DNA from: CAWCQC01 sp963819905
GTDB taxonomy: Bacteria; Actinomycetota; Thermoleophilia; Gaiellales; Gaiellaceae
DNA length: 64,000 nt
NCBI GenBank assembly: GCA_963819905.1
Contig: CAWFXP010000004.1
Coordinates: 1 to 64,000, forward strand
Direction: 5' to 3'
The translations under genes were made by a program, and so were the position numbers. The notes beneath the pieces were generated by a model, which had not been told where the DNA came from, searched no databases, and worked only from the letters and a program-made list of their open reading frames with translations. Position 1 is the stretch's first letter, and each line of letters begins with the position of its first letter. This document shows positions 29,936 through 39,160 of this stretch, one piece after another.

Positions 29936-30438
29936 CCGGGTTCGTCCAGGTCGCGCACGAGGTCGAGCTCGTCGCGCATCGGGATGCCGTAGGAGCCCTC
30001 GATCGGCAGCTGCGGCTTCAGGGTCGAGCGCGCCAGATCGACCGCGCCGGGGCGGAGCGCGGTCAGACGGAAGCCGCGGCGCTGGTAGAAGCGGAGAGCG
30101 TCGAGGTTGTCGTTCGTCGTGGTCAGCCAGACGCGCGCGCAACCGGCAGCGCGGGCGGCTGCGATCGCCGCCTCCAGCAGCGCGCTGCCGATGCCGGCGC
30201 GCGGCGGCTCCGCGTCGATCGAGGTGAGCTCGCAGTCGTCCCCTGCCACGCGATAGGAGACGTGGCCCACGATGGCGTCGCCGACGAGCGCGACGTAACC
30301 GGGCAGGCGAGCGGGATACAGGCGCTCTCCGTGCGCGACGACCGACTCGTCGTGCCAGGTGTCCACGACGTGGGCCCGCAGGGCCTCGGGCGAGGCGGCC
30401 GCTACCGATCGGATCTCGATCTGCGCCGGACGCGGCAC
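29932..30438 (-). CDS. GNAT family N-acetyltransferase
   Basis: This protein of 168 residues lies opposite to the surrounding genes. The acetyl-CoA site segment RAGIGSALLEAAIAAARAAG fits the GNAT motif A pattern (Q/RxxGxG/A). A preceding strand carries IDAEPPRAGIG, and the later RVWLTTTNDNLDALRFYQRRGFR is typical of the fold. The substrate is unknown. It overlaps the rseP stop by four bases at the convergent end and interrupts the usual rseP-ispG run, so it may be a later insertion. Confidence 0.87.
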   Translation of the reverse strand: MPRPAQIEIRSVAAASPEALRAHVVDTWHDESVVAHGERLYPARLPGYVALVGDAIVGHVSYRVAGDDCELTSIDAEPPRAGIGSALLEAAIAAARAAGCARVWLTTTNDNLDALRFYQRRGFRLTALRPGAVDLARSTLKPQLPIEGSYGIPMRDELDLVRDLDEPG

Positions 30439-30497
30439 GCGCCAAGCCTAGAGGCTGCCCCGAGGGTTGGTCAGGGGGGCCGGGTAGACTCAGGCCG

Positions 30498-31655
30498 ATG
30501 GCGAGCGAGCGTCAGATCGACGTCGGCGGCGTCCCGATCGGCGGGGGCGCTCCCGTCGTCGTGCAGTCGATGACGCTCACCTACACGCACGACGTCGAGG
30601 CCACGATGGAGCAGATCGGCCGACTTGCATCGGCAGGCTGTGAGGTCGTCCGCGTCGCGGTTCCGAAGGGCGAGGACGCCGACTCCCTTGCCAAGCTCGT
30701 CTACCTGAGCCCGCTGCCGATCGTCGCAGACATCCACTTCAACGCGTCGCTCGCGCTTCGCGCAATCGACGCCGGCGTCGCCAAGGTTCGAATCAATCCC
30801 GGCAACATCGGCGGTCCTGACAGGGTGGAGGAGGTCGTCAGGGCGGCCAAGGCCAAGGGCATCCCGATGCGGATCGGCGCGAACTCCGGGTCGTTGCCGA
30901 AGCACCTCGTCCCCCTCGCCCAGGAGGACACCGCAGCGGCGCTCGTCGCGGAGGCGCTCGAACAGGTCGAGCTGCTCGAGCGGCTCGACTACCGCGACTT
31001 CGCGATCTCGGTCAAGTCGAGCTCCGTGCCGACGATGATCCGGGCCTACCGGATGCTCTCCGAGCGAGTGCCCTATCCGCTTCACCTCGGCGTGACGGAG
31101 GCGGGACCGCCCGGCACCGGGACGATCAAGAGCGCGATCGGCGTCGGCGCGCTGCTCATGGATGGCATCGGGGACACCATTCGGATCTCGCTCACCGCCG
31201 ACCCCGTCAAGGAGGTCGAGGTCGCCTGGGACGTCCTGAAGTCGCTCGGGCTGCGAGAACGGGGCCCGATCATGATCTCGTGTCCGTCGTGCGGCCGAGA
31301 CAACGTCGGCGTCGAGGGCCTCGCCGAGGTGGTCGCCGAGCGCCTGAAGACCTATCCGGAAGCCTTCGAGGTCGCGGTCATGGGCTGCGCGGTCAACGGC
31401 CCGGGCGAGGCAGGGGATGCGGACTTCGGCATCGCCGGAGGCAGGGAGGTCGGGTTCATCTACGCGCACGGCCGGGTGCTGAAGAAGGTGCCCTCGGAGA
31501 CGCTGGTCGACGATCTCTTCCGGGAGATCGACGGGTGGATCGCCGCCGGGATGCCGCGCCCGAAGCGCCTCAAGCTCGCGAAGCCGGCGGCGTTGATGAT
31601 GGCGGAGGCTGCGCAGCGTCCGGTCGAGACGGCGTCCGCCGAGCTGACGGCCTAG
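30498..31655 (+). CDS. ispG: 4-hydroxy-3-methylbut-2-enyl diphosphate synthase IspG
   Basis: IspG is 385 residues long and converts MEcPP to HMBPP in the MEP pathway using a [4Fe-4S] cluster. The TIM-barrel part begins VGGVPIGGGAPVVVQSMT and contains VRINPGNIGG. Cluster cysteines are visible in ISCPSCGRDNVG and VMGCAVNGPGEAGDADFG, the conserved C-terminal domain. The proS GTG start follows nine bases after the stop, so the two genes are likely cotranscribed. Confidence 0.96.
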   Translation: MASERQIDVGGVPIGGGAPVVVQSMTLTYTHDVEATMEQIGRLASAGCEVVRVAVPKGEDADSLAKLVYLSPLPIVADIHFNASLALRAIDAGVAKVRINPGNIGGPDRVEEVVRAAKAKGIPMRIGANSGSLPKHLVPLAQEDTAAALVAEALEQVELLERLDYRDFAISVKSSSVPTMIRAYRMLSERVPYPLHLGVTEAGPPGTGTIKSAIGVGALLMDGIGDTIRISLTADPVKEVEVAWDVLKSLGLRERGPIMISCPSCGRDNVGVEGLAEVVAERLKTYPEAFEVAVMGCAVNGPGEAGDADFGIAGGREVGFIYAHGRVLKKVPSETLVDDLFREIDGWIAAGMPRPKRLKLAKPAALMMAEAAQRPVETASAELTA

Positions 31656-31663
31656 GCACCGCG

Positions 31664-33370
31664 GTGCGGGCGTCCCAGCTCTTCATTCCGACCCTGCGCG
31701 AGGATCCGGCCGAGGCCGAGGCGGTCAGTCACCGCTTGCTCCTTCGCGGCGGGTTCGTGCGGATGGTCGGAGCCGGTCTCTACACGTTCATGCCTCTCGG
31801 TTGGCGGGTACACCAGAAGACCGTGCAGATCGTCCGTGAGGAGATGAACCGGATCGGTGGCCAGGAGCTCCTGTGCCCCGTCCTCACGCCGGCCGAGCTC
31901 TGGCAGCAGTCGGGCCGCTACGCGATTCCGGAGGTGTTCAAGCTCGAGGACCGGGGCGGGCGCCAGTTCGTGTTGCCGATGACGCACGAGGAGACGGTCA
32001 CGTTCCATGCACGCGAGATCCAGAGCTATCGCGAGCTGCCGCAGATCTGGTACCACTTCCAGACGAAGGACCGTGATGAGCCGAGACCGCGCGGCGGGCT
32101 GCTACGGCTGCGCGAGTTCATCATGAAGGACTCCTACTCCTTCGACCGCGACGACGAGGGGCTCGACAGGAGCTTCCGGCTGCACGCGAGCGCCTACGAG
32201 CGCATCTTCGAGCGCTGCGGGATCGAGACCTACGCCGTGCAGGCCGAGTCCGGGATGATGGGCGGCAGCGAGTCGATCGACTACCTCGCGCCCGCAGGCG
32301 CCGGCGAGAACGTGCTGGTCACGTGCGAGCGCGGCGACTACGCGGCGGACCTCGAGATCGCCCACGGGATCCCGCGGGCGCCGGACTTCCCCGAGACGCT
32401 GCCCGCGCCCGCCGAGACCGAGACGGCGGGAATCACCACCATCGAGGTGCTCGCCGGAAGCCTCGGGATCGACCCTGCGGTGACCTCGAAGGCGATGCCG
32501 GTCGTCGTGTCGGACGGCCAGGTCGTGCTCGCGCTCGTGCGCGGCGACGACCGGCTCGACGAAGCGAAGCTCGCCGCGTTCCTCCGCGCCGAGATCCGGC
32601 CGGCGACGGAGGAGGAGATCCGCGCGTCGTTCGGCGCCGACCCCGGCTCCATCGGCCCGGTCGGCTTCTCCGGTGACGTTGTCGCCGACGAGGCGCTTCG
32701 CGAAGGCCAGTTCGTTGCCGGGGCCAACCGCACCGGTTGGCATCTTCGCGGCGTCGCGGCGGGGCGCGACTTCGAGCCCCGGTTCGCCGATATCCGCGTG
32801 CCGCACGACGGGGATACGTGCCCGCTCTGCGGCGGGGCACTCCGCTTCCAGACCGCCATCGAGCTCGGCCACATCTTCAAGCTCGGGACGCGGTACTCGG
32901 GTCCTCTCGGCGCAACCTACGCGGACGAGGACGGCACCGAGCGCCCGCTGATCATGGGTAGCTACGGCATCGGGCCCGCCCGGATCATGACCGCGGCGAT
33001 CGAGCAGCATCACGACGACCAGGGCATCGCCTGGCCGGCGTCGCTGACGCCCTACGACGTCACCCTGGTCGCGATCGGATCGGCCGGCCCCGCGGCAAGC
33101 GGCGTCGCGGACGACGTCGCCGGCGCGCTCGAGGCCGAGGGCCTCGACGTCCTCGTCGACGACCGCGAGCTGAGGCCGGGGGAGAAGTTCGCCGACGCCG
33201 ACCTGATCGGCTGCTCGCTGCGGGTCACGGTCGGCAAGAAGACGCTCGAGGACGGCAAGGTCGACCTTCGCGTGCGAGCCAGCGGCGACGAGGAGCGTGT
33301 CGACGCCGGAGCGGTCGCCGCGCGGGCGCGCGAGCTGTACGCGGCGGGCCCCGAGGGAACGAGGGCCTGA
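31664..33370 (+). CDS. proS: Prolyl-tRNA synthetase, bacterial type with editing domain
   Basis: ProRS is 568 residues long and charges tRNA-Pro; the only tRNA gene found here is tRNA-Pro(GGG) at 39639. The class II core shows motif 1 near VREEMNRIGGQELLCPV, motif 2 as RDEPRPRGGLLRLREFIMKD and motif 3 as MGSYGIGPARIM. An INS/YbaK-like editing insert lies between motifs 2 and 3 (about 240-400), with the conserved Lys in TSKAMPVVV. A C-terminal anticodon-binding domain follows. The start is GTG 31664 (VRASQLFIPTL), which matches family N-termini; the reading frame stays open further upstream inside ispG. Confidence 0.95.
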   Translation: MRASQLFIPTLREDPAEAEAVSHRLLLRGGFVRMVGAGLYTFMPLGWRVHQKTVQIVREEMNRIGGQELLCPVLTPAELWQQSGRYAIPEVFKLEDRGGRQFVLPMTHEETVTFHAREIQSYRELPQIWYHFQTKDRDEPRPRGGLLRLREFIMKDSYSFDRDDEGLDRSFRLHASAYERIFERCGIETYAVQAESGMMGGSESIDYLAPAGAGENVLVTCERGDYAADLEIAHGIPRAPDFPETLPAPAETETAGITTIEVLAGSLGIDPAVTSKAMPVVVSDGQVVLALVRGDDRLDEAKLAAFLRAEIRPATEEEIRASFGADPGSIGPVGFSGDVVADEALREGQFVAGANRTGWHLRGVAAGRDFEPRFADIRVPHDGDTCPLCGGALRFQTAIELGHIFKLGTRYSGPLGATYADEDGTERPLIMGSYGIGPARIMTAAIEQHHDDQGIAWPASLTPYDVTLVAIGSAGPAASGVADDVAGALEAEGLDVLVDDRELRPGEKFADADLIGCSLRVTVGKKTLEDGKVDLRVRASGDEERVDAGAVAARARELYAAGPEGTRA

Positions 33371-33675
33371 TGGCTCAGAGACGGCGTTTCAGCGAGCGGC
33401 CGTTCGGCGAGGCGATCACCGGCCTGATGGAGGAGCAGAACCTGACCTACCGGGCGCTCGCGGCCAAGACCGGGCTGTCGGCCGGGTATCTGAACCATCT
33501 CGTGCACGGGAACCGCCCGGTTCCCTCGGACGACGTGATCGCGACCCTCGCCGGCGCGCTCGGCGTCGAGCCCGCGTACTTCCGTGAGGTTCGCATCCGC
33601 GTGATCACCACCCGGCTCGAGGAGATGCCCGCGCTCGTCGACCGGCTCTACAGGCGCCTGCAGGGCCTGCAGTAG
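33370..33675 (+). CDS. Small XRE-family helix-turn-helix regulator
   Basis: This protein of 101 residues has a Cro/C1-type HTH in residues 10-70. YRALAAKTGLSAGYLNHLVHGNR forms the recognition region, and LAGALGVEPAYFREV is a typical ending of the fold. A basic helical tail (RLEEMPALVDRLYRRLQGLQ) may serve dimerisation. The start overlaps the proS stop as TGATG, and a six-base gap separates it from the DUF1295 gene, so it may be cotranscribed with both. I see no toxin partner; the target is unknown. Confidence 0.85.
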   Translation: MAQRRRFSERPFGEAITGLMEEQNLTYRALAAKTGLSAGYLNHLVHGNRPVPSDDVIATLAGALGVEPAYFREVRIRVITTRLEEMPALVDRLYRRLQGLQ

Positions 33676-33681
33676 GCGTCG

Positions 33682-34479
33682 ATGATCCACGCCTGGTGGG
33701 CCCTCCTGCTCGTCGGGTGGGGCGTAATGGCGCTCCTCATGTTCGCCCTCTGGGGCTACGCCACCGCCCGGCGGGACGCGAGCATCGTCGATGCCGGCTG
33801 GGGGTACGGCATCGGGATCCTGGGGCTCCTCTACGCGCTGCTCGCGGACGGCGATCCGGTCCAGCGGGCGCTCATCGGCTGCCTGGCCGGGATCACCGGG
33901 CTGAAGATCGGAACCTACGTGCTGATCACGCGCGTGATCAGGAACGAGGAGGACGGTCGCTACCGGACGCTCCGCGAGAAGTGGGGAGGGCGCGCGACGC
34001 GCCGCTTTTTCGTCTTCTTCCAGGCCCAGGGCCTTCTCGACGTCGTCCTCTCGATTCCGTTCCTCGCAGCCGCGCTCAATCCGGACAGCACGCTCGGAGC
34101 GCTGGAGCTCGCGGGCGCGACCCTGTGGCTCGTGGCGACGGTCGGGGAGACGGTGGCCGACCGGCAGCTCGCGCGCTTCCGAGCGAGCCCGGCCAACCGG
34201 GGGAAGGTCTGCGACGTCGGGCTGTGGCGGACGTCGCGCCACCCGAACTACTTCTTCCAGATCCTGACCTGGGTCGCGTTCGCCCTGGTCGCGACGGCCG
34301 CGCCGTGGGGCTGGGTCGGGTGGCTCTCACCGGTTCTGATCACGCTCTCGATCCTGTTCGTCACCGGCATTCCGCCGACCGAGGCCCAGGCGCTGCGCTC
34401 GCGCGGCGACGCCTACCGCGACTACCAGCGCAGGACGAGCCCGCTCATCCCCTGGTTCCCGCGCCGGAGCGCCGCCTGA
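33682..34479 (+). CDS. DUF1295 (steroid 5-alpha reductase-like) membrane enzyme
   Basis: This membrane protein of 265 residues has about six to seven spans. The family signature is in the C-terminal third: VCDVGLWRTSRHPNYFFQILTW, with the conserved RHPNYF, then ending RGDAYRDYQRRTSPLIPWFP. DUF1295 proteins resemble 3-oxo-5-alpha-steroid 4-dehydrogenases and isoprenylcysteine methyltransferases, and are presumed reductases or transferases acting on lipid-like substrates. Its stop is followed one base later by a cyclopropane-synthase-like methyltransferase gene. The pair probably acts in one lipid-modifying step (inference). Confidence 0.88.
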   Translation: MIHAWWALLLVGWGVMALLMFALWGYATARRDASIVDAGWGYGIGILGLLYALLADGDPVQRALIGCLAGITGLKIGTYVLITRVIRNEEDGRYRTLREKWGGRATRRFFVFFQAQGLLDVVLSIPFLAAALNPDSTLGALELAGATLWLVATVGETVADRQLARFRASPANRGKVCDVGLWRTSRHPNYFFQILTWVAFALVATAAPWGWVGWLSPVLITLSILFVTGIPPTEAQALRSRGDAYRDYQRRTSPLIPWFPRRSAA

Positions 34480-34480
34480 G

Positions 34481-35488
34481 ATGACGCTCGTCGACCGAGT
34501 CGTCGACAGCGGTCGCGCGCCCGACTGGGCCCTGCGGGCCGGGATCAGGGCGAACCTGGCGACACGGCTCGTCCGCGAGGGCAGGCGGGGGCTCGGCGAG
34601 CGCCGCGCCTTCGTCGAGGAGCTTCGGGCCGGTCCGATCGTCGCCGATGCGGAGGCTCCGAACCGCCAGCACTACGAGCTCCCGGCCGAGTTCTTCCGGA
34701 GCGTCCTCGGGAAGCGGCTCAAGTATTCGAGCTGCCTGTGGCCACCCGGTGTCTCGACGCTCGACGGGGCCGAGGAGGCCATGCTCTCGCTCACCTGCCG
34801 GCGCGCAGCCCTCGAGGACGGCATGGAGATGCTCGACCTCGGTTGCGGCTGGGGATCGCTCTCCTTCTGGCTCAGCGAGCGCTACCCGGCGAGCCGCATC
34901 CTGGCTCTCTCGAACTCGAGCGTCCAGCGGGCGTACATCGAGCACGAGATCCGCCGGCGGGGGATCGCCAACCTCGAGGTCGTGACCGCCGACGTCGCCG
35001 ACTTCACGACGGAGCGGCGGTTCGACCGCGTCCTGTCGGTCGAGATGTTCGAGCACCTGAAGAACTACGAGGCGGTCATGGCGAAGATCGCCTCGCTGCT
35101 CCGGCCCGGCGGAAGGCTCTTCGTCCACCTCTTCTCGCACCGCCGCCACGCCTACCACTACGACGGAAGCTGGACGGCGAGGACGTTCTTCACCGCCGGG
35201 ACGATGCCCTCCGACGACCTGCTGCTCTCGTTCCAGCGCGACCTCGTGCTCGCCGACCATTGGCTCGTCTCGGGGCGGCACTACGCGCGCACGGCCGAGG
35301 CCTGGCTCGCCAACCTCGACGAGCGGGCCGACGAGGTGCGGCCGATCCTCGCCCGCACCTACGGGGCGCAGGACGCCGACCGCTGGCTCGCGCGCTGGCG
35401 TGTCTTCTTCCTCGCTTGTGCCGAGCTGTGGGGCTTCCGCGGCGGCCGCGAGTGGGTGGTCTCCCACTACCTCTTCGACGGGCGGTGA
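34481..35488 (+). CDS. Cyclopropane-fatty-acid synthase-like SAM methyltransferase
   Basis: This protein of 335 residues is of the CFA/MmaA type. SAM-binding motif I is LDLGCGWGSLSFWL. Other segments typical of the family are NRQHYELPAEFF near the N-terminus, SVEMFEHLKNYEAVMAKI, and the ending with RVFFLACAELWGF. Known relatives methylate or cyclopropanate unsaturated acyl chains of phospholipids. The preceding DUF1295 gene could modify the same chain, for example by reduction, as in two-gene branched or methyl fatty acid systems; that is inference. A 47-base gap with an AAGGAG site precedes the next gene. Confidence 0.88.
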   Translation: MTLVDRVVDSGRAPDWALRAGIRANLATRLVREGRRGLGERRAFVEELRAGPIVADAEAPNRQHYELPAEFFRSVLGKRLKYSSCLWPPGVSTLDGAEEAMLSLTCRRAALEDGMEMLDLGCGWGSLSFWLSERYPASRILALSNSSVQRAYIEHEIRRRGIANLEVVTADVADFTTERRFDRVLSVEMFEHLKNYEAVMAKIASLLRPGGRLFVHLFSHRRHAYHYDGSWTARTFFTAGTMPSDDLLLSFQRDLVLADHWLVSGRHYARTAEAWLANLDERADEVRPILARTYGAQDADRWLARWRVFFLACAELWGFRGGREWVVSHYLFDGR

Positions 35489-35535
35489 GGCGGTAGGCTG
35501 AACCTCCGAGAACCGATTCGAAGGAGACCGCCGAG

Positions 35536-36894
35536 ATGGGCGCAAAGACGAAGTTCCTGCTTCCCGAGAAGCGCATTCCGGAGGCCTGGTACAACATCCA
35601 GGCAGATCTCCCGAACCCGCTCCCGCCGGTCATCCACCCCGGGACGGGGGAGCCGATCGGGCCCGCGGACCTCGCGCCGCTCTTCCCGATGGAGCTGATC
35701 AAGCAGGAGGTCAGCCAGGAGCGGTGGATCGGCATTCCGGAGGAGGTACGGGACGTCTACAGGCTCTGGCGGCCGACGCCGCTCTACCGCGCGCGGCGCC
35801 TCGAGCAGGAGCTCGACACGCCGGCGCACCTCTACTACAAGTACGAGGGCGTGTCGCCGGGCGGCTCGCACAAGCCGAACACGGCGGTCGCCCAGGCCTA
35901 CTTCAACAAGGCGGAAGGCGTCAAGAGCCTGGCGACGGAGACGGGCGCAGGTCAGTGGGGAAGCTCGCTCGCGATGGCCTGCTCCTTCTTCGGGCTCGAG
36001 TGCGACGTCTACATGGTGAGGATCTCCTACGAGCAGAAGCCGTACCGCCGGAGCCTCATGCAGGCGTTCGGCGCGTCGGTGACCCCGAGCCCGTCCGACA
36101 GGACGAACGCGGGCCGGGCGGCGCTCGAGAAGGACCCCGACTCGCCGGGATCGCTCGGGCTCGCGATCTCCGAGGCGGTGGAGGTCGCGGCCACGAGCGG
36201 CGGACGGACGAAGTACAGCCTCGGCTCGGTTCTGAACCACGTCCTCATGCACCAGACGGTGATCGGCATCGAGGCGCTCGAGCAGCTCGAGATGGCGGGG
36301 GAGTATCCCGACGTCGTCGTCGGCTGTGTCGGAGGGGGCTCGAACTTCGGCGGCTTCGCCCTCCCGTTCGTGCGCAACAACCTCGCCGACGGCAAGGAGA
36401 CGCGCGTCGTCGCGGTCGAGCCGGCGGCGGCGCCGAGCCTGACGAAGGGGAAGTACGTCTACGACTTCGGTGACACCGCCATGACGACGCCGCTCGTCAA
36501 GATGCACACGCTCGGCCACTCGTTCATCCCGGCACCCGTGCACGCGGGCGGCCTGCGCTACCACGGGATGGCGCCGATCGTCTCGGCGCTCTACGACCAC
36601 GATCTGATCGAGGCGACTTCGGTGCCACAGAACGCCGTGTTCGAGGCTGCGGTGACGTTCGCCCGCGCCGAGGCGATCATCCCGGCGCCCGAGGCGGCGC
36701 ACGCGATCCGGGGAGCGATCGACGAGGCACTCGCCTGCAAGGAGAGCGGGGAGCAGAGGGTGATCGCCTTCAACCTCTGCGGCCACGGTCACTTCGACAT
36801 GGCGGCCTACGACGACTACTTCGCCGGGAAGCTCCCGGACTTCGAGTACTCCGCCGAGGAGGTCGAGCGCGCCCTGGCCGAGCTCCCCGGTTGA
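35536..36894 (+). CDS. trpB2: TrpB2-type tryptophan synthase beta-like protein
   Basis: This PLP enzyme of 452 residues belongs to the TrpB2 branch, which is longer than TrpB1. The PLP lysine lies in GSHKPNTAVAQAYF, and the phosphate-binding loop is GCVGGGSNFGGF. TrpB2-type segments are the N-terminal WYNIQADLP and the late YHGMAPIVSALYDHDLIEA. No trpA or other trp gene is adjacent. TrpB2 is known to condense indole or O-phosphoserine/serine with indole without TrpA, possibly as indole salvage. The start at 35536 follows a good AAGGAG. Which beta-elimination substrate it prefers cannot be told here. Confidence 0.92.
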   Translation: MGAKTKFLLPEKRIPEAWYNIQADLPNPLPPVIHPGTGEPIGPADLAPLFPMELIKQEVSQERWIGIPEEVRDVYRLWRPTPLYRARRLEQELDTPAHLYYKYEGVSPGGSHKPNTAVAQAYFNKAEGVKSLATETGAGQWGSSLAMACSFFGLECDVYMVRISYEQKPYRRSLMQAFGASVTPSPSDRTNAGRAALEKDPDSPGSLGLAISEAVEVAATSGGRTKYSLGSVLNHVLMHQTVIGIEALEQLEMAGEYPDVVVGCVGGGSNFGGFALPFVRNNLADGKETRVVAVEPAAAPSLTKGKYVYDFGDTAMTTPLVKMHTLGHSFIPAPVHAGGLRYHGMAPIVSALYDHDLIEATSVPQNAVFEAAVTFARAEAIIPAPEAAHAIRGAIDEALACKESGEQRVIAFNLCGHGHFDMAAYDDYFAGKLPDFEYSAEEVERALAELPG

Positions 36895-36921
36895 GGCGTG
36901 CCGCCCGGCCGCGCCGGCCGC

Positions 36922-38976
36922 TCAGTGACAGGCGGCCGAGCCGGAGTCGCTGAACGACTGGCCGGCGATCGGGAGGAACCGCCAGTCGTAGCTCGTCGGG
37001 TGCAGCGCCAACCGCAGGACGCCGAACGTTCGCGTCTCGATGGCCTGGAGATTTCCCCCCGGGCTGCCGGACCCGCCGACGTCGACCCCGCCGGTGCCGA
37101 CGATGAACTCGCGGATCCCGTTCGAGTCGAACGCGCCCGCCGGCGTCTGCGGCGCCCAGCGCTCGTAGTGGTGTATGTGCCCGTTCAGGATAATCTCGGC
37201 GCCGTGGGCGTAGAGCGTCTGCCACAGGGCGTTCGTTGAGCCATTCGTCCTCGGCCCGGTCGAGGTCATGTTGAAGCGGGGGTGATGCCAGGCCGCGAGG
37301 GTGCACGCCGCCGGATGAGCCGCCAGGTCGGCGCGCAGCCACTGCTCCTGGGGCGAGTTCGCCCCGCAGCCACCCGCCTGCGAGCAGTTGGAGTTGAGCA
37401 CGACGATGTGCCAGGCACCGAGGTCGAAGCTGTAGTAGCCGTTCGTCGCCCGGTGCGCTCGGTCCTGTCCCGACCTGTTCCAGTAGTCGTAGTAGCCGCT
37501 CGCGCCCGGGGTCTGGTACTCGTGGTTTCCCGCGACCGGCCGGGTCAGGTTGTAGAAGCGGCCCCAGGAGAGGTTGTACGAGGCGTTGAAGTCCGAGAGC
37601 GTCGCGTTCTCGTACTGGAGGTCGCCGAGAGCCAGGACCGCGTTCGGGCTTCCCGCGAGGACGAGGTCCGAGGTCGCCAGCTGCCTGCACGCGGACGAGG
37701 TGCCGTTACCGCCGTTGAACGACGAGCTCGATGGGTCGCACGCGATGTCGCCCGCGGCCATGAGGACGGCGTCGCCTCCCGACGTGAACGGCAGGACGGG
37801 GCCGACCTGAGCCGAGAAGGCGGCGCCCGGAGGCGGCACGGCGCCCGTGGCCGTCACACGGACGCGGATCGTTCGGTTCACGTCCGCCGAGACCAGCAGG
37901 TACGTCTGCTGTGTCGCACCCGAGATGTTGCTGCAGGTCGTGCCGCTGCAGCGCTGCCATTGGTACGCGTACGTGATCGGCCCGGCGCCCGTCCACTGTC
38001 CGCGGTTCGCCGTCAGCGTCTGGCCCTGCCGCGGGACGCCGCTGATGGTCGGCGCCTGGGTGTTGACCGGCGCCCCCTGACCACCGGCCGTGACCGGGCC
38101 GACTTCGAGCGAGAACGCGACCCCAGGGGGAGCGACCGCGCCGGTCGCGGTCACCCTGACCCGGATGGTCATCGACTGATCCGCCTGGACGAGGACGTAC
38201 GTCTGCTGGGTTGCGCCCGTGATATTCGAGCATGTGCCCGGTTGCGAGCAGCGCTGCCACTGGTAGGCGTACGTGATGGGCCCGGTTCCCGACCACTGAC
38301 CGGGATTGGCCGTCAGCGTCGCGCCGACTTGGGTCGAGCCCGTGATCGAGGGTCGAACGACGTTCGACGGCGGAGCCGACGTCCCAGTGCCGCTCGTGAC
38401 GACGAGCCGGGGCGGGTTAGCGCCTTCCTTGCTCGAGTAGATCGTGCTGTCGGTGCTCCCCGTCGTCAGGAGGATGGTGAAGGTGCCGTTCCCCGTGATG
38501 GCCGCTGTCACCGGGAGCTCGACCCAGGAGCCGGCCGCCACTGAGCCGGCGCCCGAGAGCGCCCCGCTCGTTGCGGGGGGCGCGTTGTTCCACGTCAGCC
38601 CCGACTCCGTCCAGGCCCCGCCCGTCGTGAAGTTGTTGGAGGCGAGGAACGCCGTGCCGCCGTCGTTGCTCCCGTCCGTGACGAACAGCCGCAGCTTCGC
38701 GGCGGTGACCGAGCCGGTCAGGCCCGAGACCGTGAACTTGAGGTAGCTGCGGTATGTGATCGGGTTGCTCGGAGTCCCGAGCCGCAGCTGGAGCCCGGCG
38801 GCTCCTCCGTAGTTCGTTGTCGGGCTCGACGACTTGACGTGGGCGTCCGCGGTCGGTGAGAACACCGTGTCCACGGCCCCCGCGGGCGCGGCGGAAACGA
38901 GGACAGCCAGTGCCGCTCCGAGAACGGCGGCGCCGATTCTCGTCGGTCGAGCAAGGAAAGAGTGCGGCGCGGCCAT
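36922..38976 (-). CDS. Secreted modular metallophosphoesterase
   Basis: This exported protein of 684 residues has a signal peptide (about 1-35, ending SAAPAGA). It is followed by a DNRLRE-type beta-sandwich (about 36-205; THE SPTADAHVKSSSPTTNYGG segment). Two tandem Ig-like repeats come next, each containing the phrase ITYAYQWQRCS and a cysteine pair (about 210-390). The last ~290 residues are a calcineurin-like phosphoesterase: GDIA, ALGDLQY, GNHEY, AWHHPRFN and NGHIHHYERW supply the metal ligands. It probably hydrolyses phosphate esters or nucleotides at the cell surface; the substrate is unknown. It converges with trpB2, and there is no cell-wall anchor motif at the C-terminus. Confidence 0.9.
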   Translation of the reverse strand: MAAPHSFLARPTRIGAAVLGAALAVLVSAAPAGAVDTVFSPTADAHVKSSSPTTNYGGAAGLQLRLGTPSNPITYRSYLKFTVSGLTGSVTAAKLRLFVTDGSNDGGTAFLASNNFTTGGAWTESGLTWNNAPPATSGALSGAGSVAAGSWVELPVTAAITGNGTFTILLTTGSTDSTIYSSKEGANPPRLVVTSGTGTSAPPSNVVRPSITGSTQVGATLTANPGQWSGTGPITYAYQWQRCSQPGTCSNITGATQQTYVLVQADQSMTIRVRVTATGAVAPPGVAFSLEVGPVTAGGQGAPVNTQAPTISGVPRQGQTLTANRGQWTGAGPITYAYQWQRCSGTTCSNISGATQQTYLLVSADVNRTIRVRVTATGAVPPPGAAFSAQVGPVLPFTSGGDAVLMAAGDIACDPSSSSFNGGNGTSSACRQLATSDLVLAGSPNAVLALGDLQYENATLSDFNASYNLSWGRFYNLTRPVAGNHEYQTPGASGYYDYWNRSGQDRAHRATNGYYSFDLGAWHIVVLNSNCSQAGGCGANSPQEQWLRADLAAHPAACTLAAWHHPRFNMTSTGPRTNGSTNALWQTLYAHGAEIILNGHIHHYERWAPQTPAGAFDSNGIREFIVGTGGVDVGGSGSPGGNLQAIETRTFGVLRLALHPTSYDWRFLPIAGQSFSDSGSAACH

Positions 38977-39160
38977 GCTCGACGCCCGACGGGGCGATCT
39001 CAGGCCACGATAGCGCCCTCCGCTTCCGAGCGCCACCCCAAACGGGGAATCGGCCTCAGGCCTGTGTCGCCGTACAACAGCGCGCGGGCCGACGAGACGC
39101 GAACCCTCTGCGCCAACGGCCTCGACCGTCGACCGGCGGGAGGATGCCGACCTCCTAGGC

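Noticed and set aside
33370..34479. Toxin-antitoxin pair formed by the XRE protein and its neighbour
   Set aside because: The neighbour is a polytopic DUF1295 membrane enzyme, far larger than a toxin, and the XRE gene is coupled to proS.
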